Part shown: piece after piece, positions 1 to 7,041 of the stretch
Numbering within the stretch: the first letter of the stretch is position 1
How the letters are laid out: each line of letters starts with the position of its first letter
NCBI GenBank assembly: GCA_046727955.1
Contig: JBKPDO010000128.1
Span: forward strand, 1 to 11,150
From: DASVXQ01 sp046727955
GTDB taxonomy: Bacteria > Actinomycetota > CALGFH01
DNA length: 11,150 bases
Direction: 5' to 3'
Notes under the pieces: model-generated
Database searches by the model: none
Seen by the model: only the letters and a program-made list of their open reading frames with translations
Told to the model about the DNA's origin: nothing
Translations under genes and position numbers: made by a program

Positions 1-19
1 GCGGCCACCACGCTCCCGG

Positions 20-25
20 TAGTAT
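20..25 (+). promoter_or_regulatory. Candidate -10 box for a leaderless transcript
   Basis: TAGTAT fits the TANNNT pattern of actinobacterial -10 elements and ends 7 nt before the ATG at 33, so transcription would begin at or next to the A of the start codon. No purine-rich Shine-Dalgarno lies between. The -35 region cannot be judged because too little sequence precedes it. Such a short motif can also occur by chance. Confidence 0.35.
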
Positions 26-32
26 CCCGCGC

Positions 33-2180
33 ATGTCCCCTTCCCGGCGGTCACAGCCGGCGCGGGCACCGGCCGCCCGGCCGGAGCCCGCGCCGACCGA
101 GGCTGGCCCGCCAGGGCCCCGGGCGTCCCTGGCGGCCGCGCTGCTGGAGGCCCTGCCCCTGCTGCTGCCGGCGGCGCTTGCCGGCTTCTCGCTGGTCGGC
201 ATGGCCCTGCTGCGGCTGGGGCTGTTCCGGCCGCTGCTGGTGCTGCCGCTGGGGCTGGCCGGCGCGGCGGTGGCGGCGCGCGGGGTCGCCCGCACCCGCC
301 CCGAGCCGCTGGCGGGACCGCGCTGGCTCGACGGCGTCGCCCTGCTCGGCGTGCTCGCCTTCGCCGCTCTCAACGCCCGCTACTCGGCGCAGAACCTCTG
401 GGTGTTCCGCGACCCCGCCACCTACACGCTCACCGGGAAATGGCTGATGCACAGTGGTTCACTGCCGATTCCGGTGCATCCCGAGGTGTTCGGCCCCGTC
501 GACGGCGTGTCGTTCTCCTCGTTGGGGTTCGATGCAGGCACCACACCGGGGTATATCCACTCACAGTTCAGCAACCTGCTGCCGGGGCTGCTGGGGGTGG
601 GCGGCTGGCTCGGCGGCGACTCTCTGTTGCTGCGGGTCAACGTCCTGCTGGGCGCCGGGGCGCTGCTGGCCTTCTACGGTCTGGCCCGGCAGTACGCGGG
701 GCGGGCGTGGGCGCTGGTCGCGATGGTCGCGCTCGGCGTGTCCCTGCCGTTGCTGTATTTCAGCCGCAACCCCTACAGCGAGCCGGTCACGATGCTGTTC
801 CTGGTCGGCGGCCTGGCGCTGTTGCGGGAGGCGCAGCGGCGCGGCAGGCCTTGGGCGTACGGTCTCGCCGGCCTGGTGCTCGGCGCGGCGGTGCTTGCCC
901 GGGTCGACGGGTTCTTCTTCCTGCTGGCCGTGCCGATGTTTGTGGCGGTGGTGCTGGCCGCCGCGCCGGCCGGGCGCCGCCGCGAGGCCGCCGGCCAGGT
1001 CGGGGCGCTGCTTTTCGGCGCTGCGGTGCCCGCGGGGGTCGCCATGGCGAACCTGGTCAACCTGAGCCCGACCTACCTCCACAACCTCGGCAGCGAGCTG
1101 GCGATGATCGCCAAGGTGGGGGTCGCCATCGCCGTGGTCGGCGCCACCGCTGTCGTCCTCGCGTGGCGCAGCAGCCTGCTCCAGAGGATCGCGGCGGCCA
1201 CCAGCCGTTGGCTGCCGGCCGCCGGAGCCCTGGCGGTGGTCCTGCTGGCGATCGTCGCGGCCAGCAGGCCGCTGTGGTACCTGGCCCGCGACCCGAACGC
1301 CTCTGAGCCCTACACCCACTACATCACCTTCCTGCAGAAGGCGGAAGGGCTCCGGCTCGACGGCACCCGTACCTACGCGGAGCAGTCGCTGGAGTGGTTC
1401 TCCTGGTACTGGGGGCCCATCACCTTGGCGCTTGGGGTGCTTGGCGCGGCCTACGGCGTGTACCGGCTGTTGCGGCGAGGCGACCTGCGTCTGGTCGCGC
1501 CGCTGGGGATGTTCCTGTCGGCGGCGCTGCTGTACCTCACCGTGCCGAGCGCTGTCCCTGACCAGGTGAACGCGATGCGGCGCTACCTGCCGGTGGTCAT
1601 CCCCGGGCTGCTGCTCGCGGCCGCGGTGACGCTGGGCCTGCTGGCGCGCCGCTCGCGTGCCGCCGTCTGGATCGCCGCAGCGCTGGCCGGCGTCATGGTG
1701 GCGATCCCGACGTACGTCAGCGCCCAGGTGGTCACCGTTCGCGATGGGGTGCCGCAGCTGGTGGAGGTGCAGAACCTGTGCGCGGACCTGCCCGCCGACG
1801 CCGCGCTGGTGCTGACCGGCTCGCTCGCCAAGACCTACCAGCAGACCGCCCGGTCCTGGTGCGACGGCGTGCCCGTGGCCGGCATGGTGGAGCAGCCCAC
1901 TGCCGTCCAACTCGGCCAGATCCAGGCCGCATCGGGCGCTCATGGCCGGCGGCTCTACGTGGCCTTCACCGAGCGCAAGTCGGTCCCGGGGGAGGTCATC
2001 GCGGCCGACGCTGCGTGGCAGCCGATCAGTTGCATCCGCGCCTCGCACCTGAACGCCGTGCTGGAGCGCGCCGCCCACACCTGGGCAGCCGACAAGCGCA
2101 CGATGTATCTCGGGGTCGCCACACCGCGGGGGACGCTGACACCCTCACCGCCGCCGGTGCCGCCCGTCCTGGCCTGCTGA
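33..2180 (+). CDS. Polytopic membrane glycosyltransferase, GT-C-like (GT39/ArnT-like)
   Basis: The 715-residue protein starts with a Pro/Ala/Arg-rich, presumably cytoplasmic tail (about residues 1-30), followed by many hydrophobic segments up to about residue 565 and a soluble C-terminal region of about 145 residues. After an early membrane segment (about 100-113) comes FRDPATYT with Asp127, the place where GT-C enzymes carry a conserved acidic residue in the first outer loop. SRNPYSEP lies near 244-251. GT-C enzymes move sugars from polyprenyl-phosphate donors to protein, lipid or glycan outside the membrane; donor and acceptor here are unknown. The frame stays open upstream to the window edge, so an earlier start cannot be excluded. 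ATG at 33 is favoured by a TAGTAT box 7 nt upstream (leaderless model) and the absence of a Shine-Dalgarno. The gene faces the minus-strand GT2-methyltransferase, 7 bp away. The family call is by overall pattern only; an uncharacterised membrane protein is the alternative. Confidence 0.75.
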   Translation: MSPSRRSQPARAPAARPEPAPTEAGPPGPRASLAAALLEALPLLLPAALAGFSLVGMALLRLGLFRPLLVLPLGLAGAAVAARGVARTRPEPLAGPRWLDGVALLGVLAFAALNARYSAQNLWVFRDPATYTLTGKWLMHSGSLPIPVHPEVFGPVDGVSFSSLGFDAGTTPGYIHSQFSNLLPGLLGVGGWLGGDSLLLRVNVLLGAGALLAFYGLARQYAGRAWALVAMVALGVSLPLLYFSRNPYSEPVTMLFLVGGLALLREAQRRGRPWAYGLAGLVLGAAVLARVDGFFFLLAVPMFVAVVLAAAPAGRRREAAGQVGALLFGAAVPAGVAMANLVNLSPTYLHNLGSELAMIAKVGVAIAVVGATAVVLAWRSSLLQRIAAATSRWLPAAGALAVVLLAIVAASRPLWYLARDPNASEPYTHYITFLQKAEGLRLDGTRTYAEQSLEWFSWYWGPITLALGVLGAAYGVYRLLRRGDLRLVAPLGMFLSAALLYLTVPSAVPDQVNAMRRYLPVVIPGLLLAAAVTLGLLARRSRAAVWIAAALAGVMVAIPTYVSAQVVTVRDGVPQLVEVQNLCADLPADAALVLTGSLAKTYQQTARSWCDGVPVAGMVEQPTAVQLGQIQAASGAHGRRLYVAFTERKSVPGEVIAADAAWQPISCIRASHLNAVLERAAHTWAADKRTMYLGVATPRGTLTPSPPPVPPVLAC

Positions 2181-2187
2181 GAGGCGG

Positions 2188-3690
2188 TCAGCGTTTGGTC
2201 GCGATCAGGAGCACGTTCTTGCCGACGAGCCGGTCGGGCGCGACCCGCTGAAGCATGCGACTGACCGGAACGATCACCCGGTCGTACCCCCATATGGACG
2301 TGCCGCTGATGCTCGCTCTGCGAGCCACCCGATAGACCAGCCAGTACGGCAGGACGCCGAGCACGTCGAAATAGCTGGCCTTGACGACTTCGAACCCAGC
2401 CGCCTCGGTAAGCCGCCGGAGCCCATCGACGCTGTAGCGGCGATAGTGGCCGGCCTTGTAGTCCAGCTCGCTGTACAGCCACGACAACGCCGGGCCGAAG
2501 ATGAGAAGTGCCCCGCCGGGCCGCAGCGCGCTGGCCGCGAGGCGAAGCTCCTCGGCGTCGTCGTCGATGTGCTCGAGCACGTTGAGGTACAGCGCGGCGT
2601 CGTGGCTGCCCGTCGTCAGTCGGCCCGCGGCGGCCAGCGTCTGGCGCAGCGCGGTGACCTGCGGTGTGACAGCCGCGAAGGACTCCAAGTCACCATAGAC
2701 GTTCTCGGCGGGCTCCAAGGCGGTCACCTTGAGCTCCGGGTAGCGCTCGACTAGTTTGCGGGTAATCGTGCCGGTTCCGGCTCCGACCTCCAGCACCGAC
2801 CCTTTGAGGTAGGGGCGGAACTCGTCCAGGACCCAGTTGAAGAAGCTCTCGGCCGTACCGAGGCGCTCCAGGTCGTCCGCGGCGCCGAAGTGCTCGTCCG
2901 TGAAGGTTCTGCCTGGTGCCGCGAGCCGTGCCTGCCGGGTCTGGCGCACCTCGCCGCGAAGCGACAGCAGGTGCCTGGTGAAATCGCGGATATCAGCGAC
3001 GCTGCGCAGCTCGGGCCCGCGGGGACGCGCAGCCGGCCAGTAGATGATCGGCACCTCGCCGACCCGGTAGCCGCTGGCGATCGCCGTCGCCACGAATGCC
3101 GTCTGCACGCTGTAGCTGTTGACCGCGATCCCAGTCATGTCGAAGTCCCGCACGACCTCGATGCGGGCGATCCGGAAGCTGGTCGTGGCGTCACTGATGT
3201 CGCGAGCTCTGGTCAGGGTGCGAAACACCAGGTTGGCCCCCCGGCCCAACGCCCAGCGGCGGGCACTGAGCCCTGGGGTGCCCGCGCCCCGGGTCCAGCG
3301 GGAGCCGATGACCACGTGCAGCTCGCGCTCGATCAGCCGGTCGACCAAGTGCGGGATCTGGGTCCCGTCGTGCTGGCCGGTGGCGTCCATGGTGATCACC
3401 AGGTCGGCAGGGCCATAGTTGGCCACCCGGCGGAAGCCCTCGAGGAACGCCTGGCCCGGCCCGGCGGACGGCGCGGGCACCGCGGTGAGATCCAGGCCGA
3501 GCTCCTCCGCGGTCGCGGTGGCGATTGCCGTAGTCTGATCCCCGCCCGCGTACAACAGCAGCACGCTCAGCTCGATCTCGCGGGAGCGCAAGGCGTACGC
3601 GGCGACGGCGAGGTCGCGCACGACCGAGGCGATCGCACTCTCGACGCCATAAGCGGGCAGGACCACAGTTGCCGACTTCGGTCGCTTCAT
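2188..3690 (-). CDS. GT2 glycosyltransferase-SAM methyltransferase fusion
   Basis: The 500-residue protein has two domains. Residues 7-220 form a GT-A/GT2 (DPM1/polyprenyl-phosphate sugar transferase-like) domain, with VVLPAYG at 9-15, MDATGQHD at 101-108, GSRWTRGAG at 129-137 and DATTSFR at 167-173. Residues 275-450 form a class I SAM methyltransferase: VLEVGAGTGT at 299-308 (motif I), acidic EP at 326-327, LYLNVLEHI at 367-375 and LRPGGALLIF at 389-398. No clear membrane anchor is seen. The GT domain departs from consensus at three places: PAYN is PAYG, the DDGS-type motif is YAGG, and the metal-binding DxD is DAT. It may therefore be altered in activity or non-catalytic. The ATG at 3690 has TGAGGA about 5 nt upstream. 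A link to the neighbouring GT-C enzyme in glycan or polyprenyl-linked sugar assembly is inferred from proximity. The domain calls are firm; the substrate is unknown. Confidence 0.88.
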   Translation of the reverse strand: MKRPKSATVVLPAYGVESAIASVVRDLAVAAYALRSREIELSVLLLYAGGDQTTAIATATAEELGLDLTAVPAPSAGPGQAFLEGFRRVANYGPADLVITMDATGQHDGTQIPHLVDRLIERELHVVIGSRWTRGAGTPGLSARRWALGRGANLVFRTLTRARDISDATTSFRIARIEVVRDFDMTGIAVNSYSVQTAFVATAIASGYRVGEVPIIYWPAARPRGPELRSVADIRDFTRHLLSLRGEVRQTRQARLAAPGRTFTDEHFGAADDLERLGTAESFFNWVLDEFRPYLKGSVLEVGAGTGTITRKLVERYPELKVTALEPAENVYGDLESFAAVTPQVTALRQTLAAAGRLTTGSHDAALYLNVLEHIDDDAEELRLAASALRPGGALLIFGPALSWLYSELDYKAGHYRRYSVDGLRRLTEAAGFEVVKASYFDVLGVLPYWLVYRVARRASISGTSIWGYDRVIVPVSRMLQRVAPDRLVGKNVLLIATKR

Positions 3691-3823
3691 CGACTTCCTC
3701 AGTGAGCTGATGGCAGTGGGGCGCCGCCAGCGACGGCGGGGCTCACTTATAGCACGGTGCCTCAGAGATCTTAGATGGCAAGGTCGTTAGACACATTGGA
3801 GTAAGGCGACACCGTGCAGCGAG
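3691..3823. other. AT-richer spacer between glycosylation pair and catabolic operon
   Basis: This 133-bp non-coding stretch lies upstream of the minus-strand fusion gene and downstream of the minus-strand dehydrogenase gene. It holds the -10 candidate at 3746-3751 and an 8-bp inverted repeat, GCACGGTG at 3752-3759 with CACCGTGC at 3810-3817, whose arms are 50 bp apart. No hairpin followed by a T-run is present, so I see no intrinsic terminator for the catabolic operon. Its base composition differs visibly from the coding DNA on both sides. Confidence 0.5.
3746..3751 (-). promoter_or_regulatory. Candidate -10 box for the GT2-methyltransferase gene
   Basis: Read on the minus strand this is TATAAG, five of six matches to TATAAT, in the most AT-rich part of the 3691-3823 spacer. 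It would start transcription near 3739 and give a leader of about 50 nt before the ATG at 3690. No convincing -35 box is seen 16-18 bp upstream, so an activator or an alternative sigma factor may be involved. Confidence 0.35.
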
Positions 3824-4720
3824 TCAGCCTTGCTCTACCAGGAACTCGAGGAGGCGGGCGCGGAGGGCGTCGGGGGTGCCGGGGGGCCAGTGGTGGAAGC
3901 CGGTGCCGGTTTTCATGCCGAGGTGACCGTGGGCGACCTTGTCGCGGAGGAGCGGGGAGGGGCCGGGGCTGCGGTCCAGGTGGGGCAGGACGTACTCGTG
4001 GATCGCCAGGGTGAGGTCGAGGCCGACCAGGTCGGCGTTCTCGAGCGGGCCGAGCACGCCGAGGCGGCGGCCGAAACTCTGCTTGACCACGGTGTCGACC
4101 GTCTCGGCGTCGCAGATCCCCGCGGCGACGATCGCGATCGCCTCGCGCCAGAGCGCGTGCTGCAGCCGGTTGCCCACAAACCCCGGCACGTCACGGCGGA
4201 CGCGCACGGGCGTCTTGCCGACCTCGGCGAGCAGCTCCATCATGCGCCGCACGACCTCCTCGGCGGTCGCCTGCGCCCGCACCACCTCCACCAGTGGGAT
4301 CAGGTAGGGTGGGTTCCACCAGTGGGTGCCGAGGACCCGCTCGCGCCGCTTCGCGCGGGCGCCAATCTCACCCACCGACATGACCGAGGTATTGGTGGCG
4401 AGCACTGCCTCGGCTGGGGCAAGCTGATCGAGGCGCTCGAACAGCTCCTGCTTGAGCGGCAGGTCCTCGGGCGCCGCCTCGATCACCACGTCGGCGTCGC
4501 CGACCGCGTCCTCGAGCGAGTCGCGCACGTGGAGGCGCTCGAGGGCGTCTTGGCCCCGCCCGGTGGCGCGCAGGTTGGCGCTGACGCGCGCAGCCACGGA
4601 GGTGCGCGCCACCGGGTCGGGATCCCAGACCGCGACGGGCCTGCCCGCCGTGGCGAAAACCTGCGCGATGCCGTGGCCCATGAGCCCGGCACCGACCACC
4701 GCCACTCGCTCGCCAGCCAT
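3824..4720 (-). CDS. 3-hydroxyacyl-CoA dehydrogenase family protein
   Basis: This 298-residue NAD(P)-dependent dehydrogenase has the length of the 3-hydroxybutyryl-CoA dehydrogenase/L-carnitine dehydrogenase/lambda-crystallin group. The Rossmann loop VVGAGLMGHG is at 8-17, followed by VWDPD at 31-35 at the end of beta-2 (the acidic pair favours NAD). VIEAAPEDLPLKQELF (79-94) and LATNTSVMSV (107-116) follow. GTHWWNPP (131-138) gives the catalytic His133 and LIPLVEVV its partner Glu145. The C-terminal helical domain begins with VPGFVGNRLQ (178-187). The family oxidises an L-3-hydroxyl group next to a thioester or carboxylate. HWWNPP in place of the commoner HFFNPP suggests a substrate other than a plain short acyl-CoA (inference). 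The ATG at 4720 puts the Rossmann motif at the usual distance from the N terminus; an in-frame start at 4765 would add 15 residues inside the SDR gene. It is the last gene of the operon, 7 bp after the SDR stop. Confidence 0.9.
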   Translation of the reverse strand: MAGERVAVVGAGLMGHGIAQVFATAGRPVAVWDPDPVARTSVAARVSANLRATGRGQDALERLHVRDSLEDAVGDADVVIEAAPEDLPLKQELFERLDQLAPAEAVLATNTSVMSVGEIGARAKRRERVLGTHWWNPPYLIPLVEVVRAQATAEEVVRRMMELLAEVGKTPVRVRRDVPGFVGNRLQHALWREAIAIVAAGICDAETVDTVVKQSFGRRLGVLGPLENADLVGLDLTLAIHEYVLPHLDRSPGPSPLLRDKVAHGHLGMKTGTGFHHWPPGTPDALRARLLEFLVEQG

Positions 4721-4727
4721 GTCCCCG

Positions 4728-5549
4728 CTACCCCGCGGTGTAGCCGCCGTCGACGTACAGGACATGGCCCGTGCAGAAATCGGAGGCGGGCGAGAGCAGG
4801 TAGATCAGCGCGCCGACGAAGTCCTCCGGCTCGCCCAGGCGGCCAAGGGGGATGCGCGACAGGATCGTCTCGCGCGTCTGGCGCCCTGGGCCCTCCTCCG
4901 CGTACATCCAGGCAGTGAGGTCGGAGCGGAACACGGTAGGCGCGATCGCGTTGACGTTGATCCGGCGGGCACCCCACTCGCAGGCCAGGGTCTTGCAGAG
5001 CAGGTCCACGGCGGCCTTGGAGGGGCAGTAGGCGGTGTAGCCGGCGGGGTGGCCGAGCCTGCCTCGGGTCGAGGAGACCAGCACCACCTTGCCGCCGTCG
5101 CCCTGGGCGATCATCTGCCTGCCGGCCGCCTGGCACACCAGCCAGGAGCCGCGCACGTTGGCGCGCATGACCTCGTCCCAGTCGGCCGGGTCCTGCTCGA
5201 CAATCGGCGCCACCTTGTTCAGCCCCGAGGCGGTGACGACCGCGTCGAGCCGCCCGAACGCGCCCACCGCGGCGGCCACCATCGCCTCGGCGTCGGCCGC
5301 CTGGACCGGGCGCCGGTCGACCAGCACCGCCTTGCCGCCGAGCCCATTGACCTCCTGGCCGACCGCCTCGAGCTTGGTGGCGTTGCCGGCGGCCAAGGTC
5401 AGGCGGGCGCCGGCGGCGGCAAGCGACAGCGAGGCGACCCTGCCGAGCGCGCCGGTGGCCCCGGTGACCAGCATCGAGCGCCCGCCCACGTCGAACAGCG
5501 ACAGCGGCTCGCGCACGGCGCGGGGCAGGACGGTCTCGGCGGCACTCAC
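4728..5549 (-). CDS. Short-chain dehydrogenase/reductase (classical SDR)
   Basis: The 273-residue protein is a typical classical SDR that reduces or oxidises a carbonyl/hydroxyl with NAD(P)(H). Visible motifs are TGATGALG (29-36, dinucleotide binding), VVTASG (104-109, in place of NNAG), Asn131, VVLVSS with the catalytic Ser at 159/160, YCPSK giving Tyr174 and Lys178, and the C-terminal YVDGG. The start is GTG at 5549 because GGAGG lies exactly 6 nt upstream; the in-frame GTG at 5555 abuts that GGAGG and is unlikely. The chosen start overlaps the cupin stop as GTGA (4 bp), so translation is probably coupled. It sits between a cupin and a hydroxyacyl-CoA-type dehydrogenase, which suggests successive redox steps of one catabolic route. 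Gluconate-5-dehydrogenase or 3-oxoacyl-reductase names would fit equally and are not decidable from the sequence. Confidence 0.92.
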   Translation of the reverse strand: MSAAETVLPRAVREPLSLFDVGGRSMLVTGATGALGRVASLSLAAAGARLTLAAGNATKLEAVGQEVNGLGGKAVLVDRRPVQAADAEAMVAAAVGAFGRLDAVVTASGLNKVAPIVEQDPADWDEVMRANVRGSWLVCQAAGRQMIAQGDGGKVVLVSSTRGRLGHPAGYTAYCPSKAAVDLLCKTLACEWGARRINVNAIAPTVFRSDLTAWMYAEEGPGRQTRETILSRIPLGRLGEPEDFVGALIYLLSPASDFCTGHVLYVDGGYTAG

Positions 5550-5962
5550 GGCCACCCTCCGGGAGCCACCGGGATACCTTGGGCTTCCCCGGATCCCGCC
5601 AGCCCTTGGGGTCCCCCGGGGCCCGCTGGTGGGTACGGCATGACCACCAGCATGGTGGCCGGGCGGTTGGTGCGGTTGGAGATCGCGCGGGCCTCGTTCG
5701 GGGCCAGCCGGCAGGAGTCCAGCGGCCCGAGGGTGGCCACGGCCTTCTCGGTGGTGACCGTGACCTCGCCGTCGACCACCACGTAGACCTTCTCCACTGG
5801 GGTGGCGTCCATCTCGGCCCCGCCGCCCGGCAGGAAATACGACAGGCCCACCCAGAAACTCTCCGCGCCGCTGGCCTCGTAGCCCTGCAGGCGCAGGCCG
5901 CGCATGTCGAAGTGCCTCGACGCCTGGTACGGCTTGGCCTCCTCGAGGCGCACCACCTCCAT
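5546..5962 (-). CDS. Small single-domain cupin, metal ligands replaced
   Basis: The 138-residue protein has a single cupin barrel at about residues 20-110 and a Gly/Pro-rich tail of about 28 residues. The fold is recognisable from FLPGGGAEMDATPVEKVYVVVDGEVTV (split here as PGGG 45-48, Glu57, DGEV 64-67) and from GPLDSCRLAPNEARAISN (motif 2, 79-96). The two histidines of motif 1 (HxH) appear as Glu50 and Asp52, and the motif 2 histidine is also absent. A classical His-ligated metal dioxygenase is therefore unlikely; an isomerase, binding protein or sensor is more plausible (inference). ATG at 5962 is preferred over the in-frame TTG at 5968 because AGGAGGG lies 6 nt before the ATG and abuts the TTG. 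It is followed by the SDR gene with a 4-bp overlap, so both are probably made together. Confidence 0.8.
   Translation of the reverse strand: MEVVRLEEAKPYQASRHFDMRGLRLQGYEASGAESFWVGLSYFLPGGGAEMDATPVEKVYVVVDGEVTVTTEKAVATLGPLDSCRLAPNEARAISNRTNRPATMLVVMPYPPAGPGGPQGLAGSGEAQGIPVAPGGWP
5556..5560 (-). promoter_or_regulatory. Ribosome binding site deciding the SDR start
   Basis: On the minus strand GGAGG is followed by GTGGCC and then GTG. The 6-nt spacer to the second GTG (5549) is ideal, while the first GTG (5555) has no spacer. This places the start at 5549 and creates the GTGA overlap with the cupin gene. The site lies inside the last codons of the cupin gene. Confidence 0.7.
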
Positions 5963-5964
5963 GC

Positions 5965-6045
5965 TCAACCCTCCTGCTGTTTACACCGGGGGACGACGCT
6001 CGGCCTTGCTTCGCTTCGCGGTCCCCAGCTCAGGGCCTCGCTCAT
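5965..6045 (-). other. Possible 26-codon ORF between cyclase and cupin genes
   Basis: An ATG at 6045 overlaps the cyclase stop as ATGA and opens a 26-codon frame that ends in TGA at 5965-5967, just before the cupin ATG. A GGGGGA stretch lies 3 nt upstream of the ATG. The predicted peptide is polar with one Cys and has no recognisable domain or signal. It could be a translated coupling ORF that carries ribosomes from cyclase to cupin, or simply chance in a spacer of 80 bp. Its coding status is unproven. Confidence 0.2.
5969..5975 (-). promoter_or_regulatory. Ribosome binding site deciding the cupin start
   Basis: AGGAGGG on the minus strand is followed by TTGAGC and then ATG. The 6-nt spacing supports ATG at 5962 over the TTG at 5968, which touches the Shine-Dalgarno. 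It is the strongest such site in the operon, so the cupin may be translated at a high rate. Confidence 0.7.
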
Positions 6046-6932
6046 GGGTCCCCCGGACCCCCTGTTTCGATCCGGTACTCCCCCGTCGGGTCGACGATCG
6101 CCACCAGGCGCACGATCGAGCCGTCGCCGTACTGCCACCTGATCGGGAAGGCGGCGAAGGTGCAGCGCCTCCCGGTGATCTTGTCCAGCTCGCCGCCGAC
6201 GTTCTCGAAGCCGACGATGCCGTTGCCGAGGAGCTGGCGGTGGCAGGGCTCCCACTCCGGGAAGTCGTCGCGTGGGTCGCGGCCGGTGTGCTGCTGGTAC
6301 TCGTCCAGCGCCCAGGGGGCCAGCGGCGCGCTGGGCGCCTCCGGGTGCCAGCCGATCGCGGTCGCCAGCGGGTGGTCGAGCGCCTGCTGGTCGACCCCGA
6401 CCGCCTTGACGCCGCGCTCCCGCAGCCAGATCCCGGCCTCCTTGTACAGGCCGGGCGAATAGATGAAGTACTTGCGCGTGTCCGCGTAGTAGTGGTGCCA
6501 GCCGGTGTTGATGATCACGAAGTCGCCGGGGCGGATCTGCGGCCGCGCCGCCTCGAGGTCCTCGGGGGTGATCACCTCCCACTGCTTCTTGGGGATCGAC
6601 ACCGCGACGCCGGTCCCGAAGAACTGCTCCAGCGGCACCTCGTCGGTGTACGGCGTGCCCTCCACCACGTGCGCCGGCGCGTCCAGGTGCGTGGTGCAGT
6701 GCATCACCGTGGAGACGCGCTGCGACAGCACGCCGGACTTGGCGTGGTAGTGGATGCGCTTGATCTCCACGTCCTCGAAGTACGGCCACAGCGGCGCGTT
6801 CGGCCCGAAGGTGTGGCTGAGGTCGTAGAACTCCAGGCCGGTGCGCCCGGCCGGGTGCATCTTCCATTCCTCACCGGTCATCACCGGAGCTGGGCCGCTG
6901 CCGGGTCCGGTGGGCTCGCCCAAGGCCACCAT
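6042..6932 (-). CDS. Cyclase-family metal-dependent hydrolase (kynurenine formamidase/isatin hydrolase-like)
   Basis: The 296-residue protein (from ATG at 6932) belongs to the cyclase family (PF04199), whose members hydrolyse cyclic amides, formamides or lactones with a divalent metal. DLSHTFGPNAPLWP (37-50) is the typical N-terminal motif. HCTTHLDAPAH (78-88) is the metal site, giving His78, His82, Asp84 and His88; the usual HxGTHxD glycine is Thr here. DFVIINTGW follows in the middle and GNGIVGFENVGG near the C terminus. The start is uncertain. GTG at 6971 has only a weak Shine-Dalgarno, while GGGGAGG precedes ATG 6932 and GTG 6929; GTG 6929 has the better spacing (5 nt). It is the first gene of the minus-strand operon and divergent from the FAH-family hydrolase, which suggests one enzyme opens a ring and the other cleaves the product (inference). 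The family call is firm, the substrate unknown. Confidence 0.88.
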   Translation of the reverse strand: MVALGEPTGPGSGPAPVMTGEEWKMHPAGRTGLEFYDLSHTFGPNAPLWPYFEDVEIKRIHYHAKSGVLSQRVSTVMHCTTHLDAPAHVVEGTPYTDEVPLEQFFGTGVAVSIPKKQWEVITPEDLEAARPQIRPGDFVIINTGWHHYYADTRKYFIYSPGLYKEAGIWLRERGVKAVGVDQQALDHPLATAIGWHPEAPSAPLAPWALDEYQQHTGRDPRDDFPEWEPCHRQLLGNGIVGFENVGGELDKITGRRCTFAAFPIRWQYGDGSIVRLVAIVDPTGEYRIETGGPGDP

Positions 6933-6971
6933 CACCTCCCCGTGTCCTGGTTCGCGGTACAGATTGCCCAC

Positions 6972-7028
6972 GATGTGGTCCCGATGAAAGGATGACGATC
7001 GCAGGGGCCACCAGCCTTGTCAATCTCC
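6972..7028. promoter_or_regulatory. Divergent spacer between cyclase operon and FAH-family gene
   Basis: This short stretch must hold or lie next to the promoters for the leftward operon and the rightward hydrolase gene. CGAT occurs three times (6971-6974, 6982-6985 and 6996-6999), reminiscent of the CGATAC repeat near iclR, but no clear -35/-10 pair is seen on either strand. Regulation by the IclR protein encoded 1 kb away is plausible and not shown by the sequence. Confidence 0.3.
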
Positions 7029-7035
7029 GGGGAGG
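7029..7035 (+). promoter_or_regulatory. Ribosome binding site of the FAH-family gene
   Basis: GGGGAGG followed by a 6-nt spacer (CATCGG) fixes the GTG at 7042 as the start. It is a near-perfect Shine-Dalgarno. Confidence 0.7.
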
Positions 7036-7041
7036 CATCGG

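Noticed and set aside
561..2078. Long minus-strand open frame antisense to the GT-C-like gene
   Set aside because: Arg/Gln/His-rich translation without any domain; it mirrors the GC-biased third positions of the real plus-strand gene.
2181..2187. Terminator between the convergent GT-C-like and GT2 genes
   Set aside because: Only 7 bp separate the stops and no hairpin is formed there.
3724..3739. Small hairpin CCGCC/GGCGG with a 6-nt loop in the leader of the GT2-methyltransferase gene
   Set aside because: A 5-bp stem is expected by chance at this GC content and there is no T-run for a terminator.
4721..4765. Upstream start (4765) for the 3-hydroxyacyl-CoA dehydrogenase
   Set aside because: The extra 15 residues lie inside the SDR gene and precede the normal N terminus of the Rossmann fold.
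3830..4918. Plus-strand open frame over the dehydrogenase genes
   Set aside because: Antisense to two genes with complete catalytic motifs; no domain of its own.
7017..7022. TTGTCA as a -35 box for the FAH-family gene
   Set aside because: It lies only 20 bp before the GTG, leaving no room for a -10 box.
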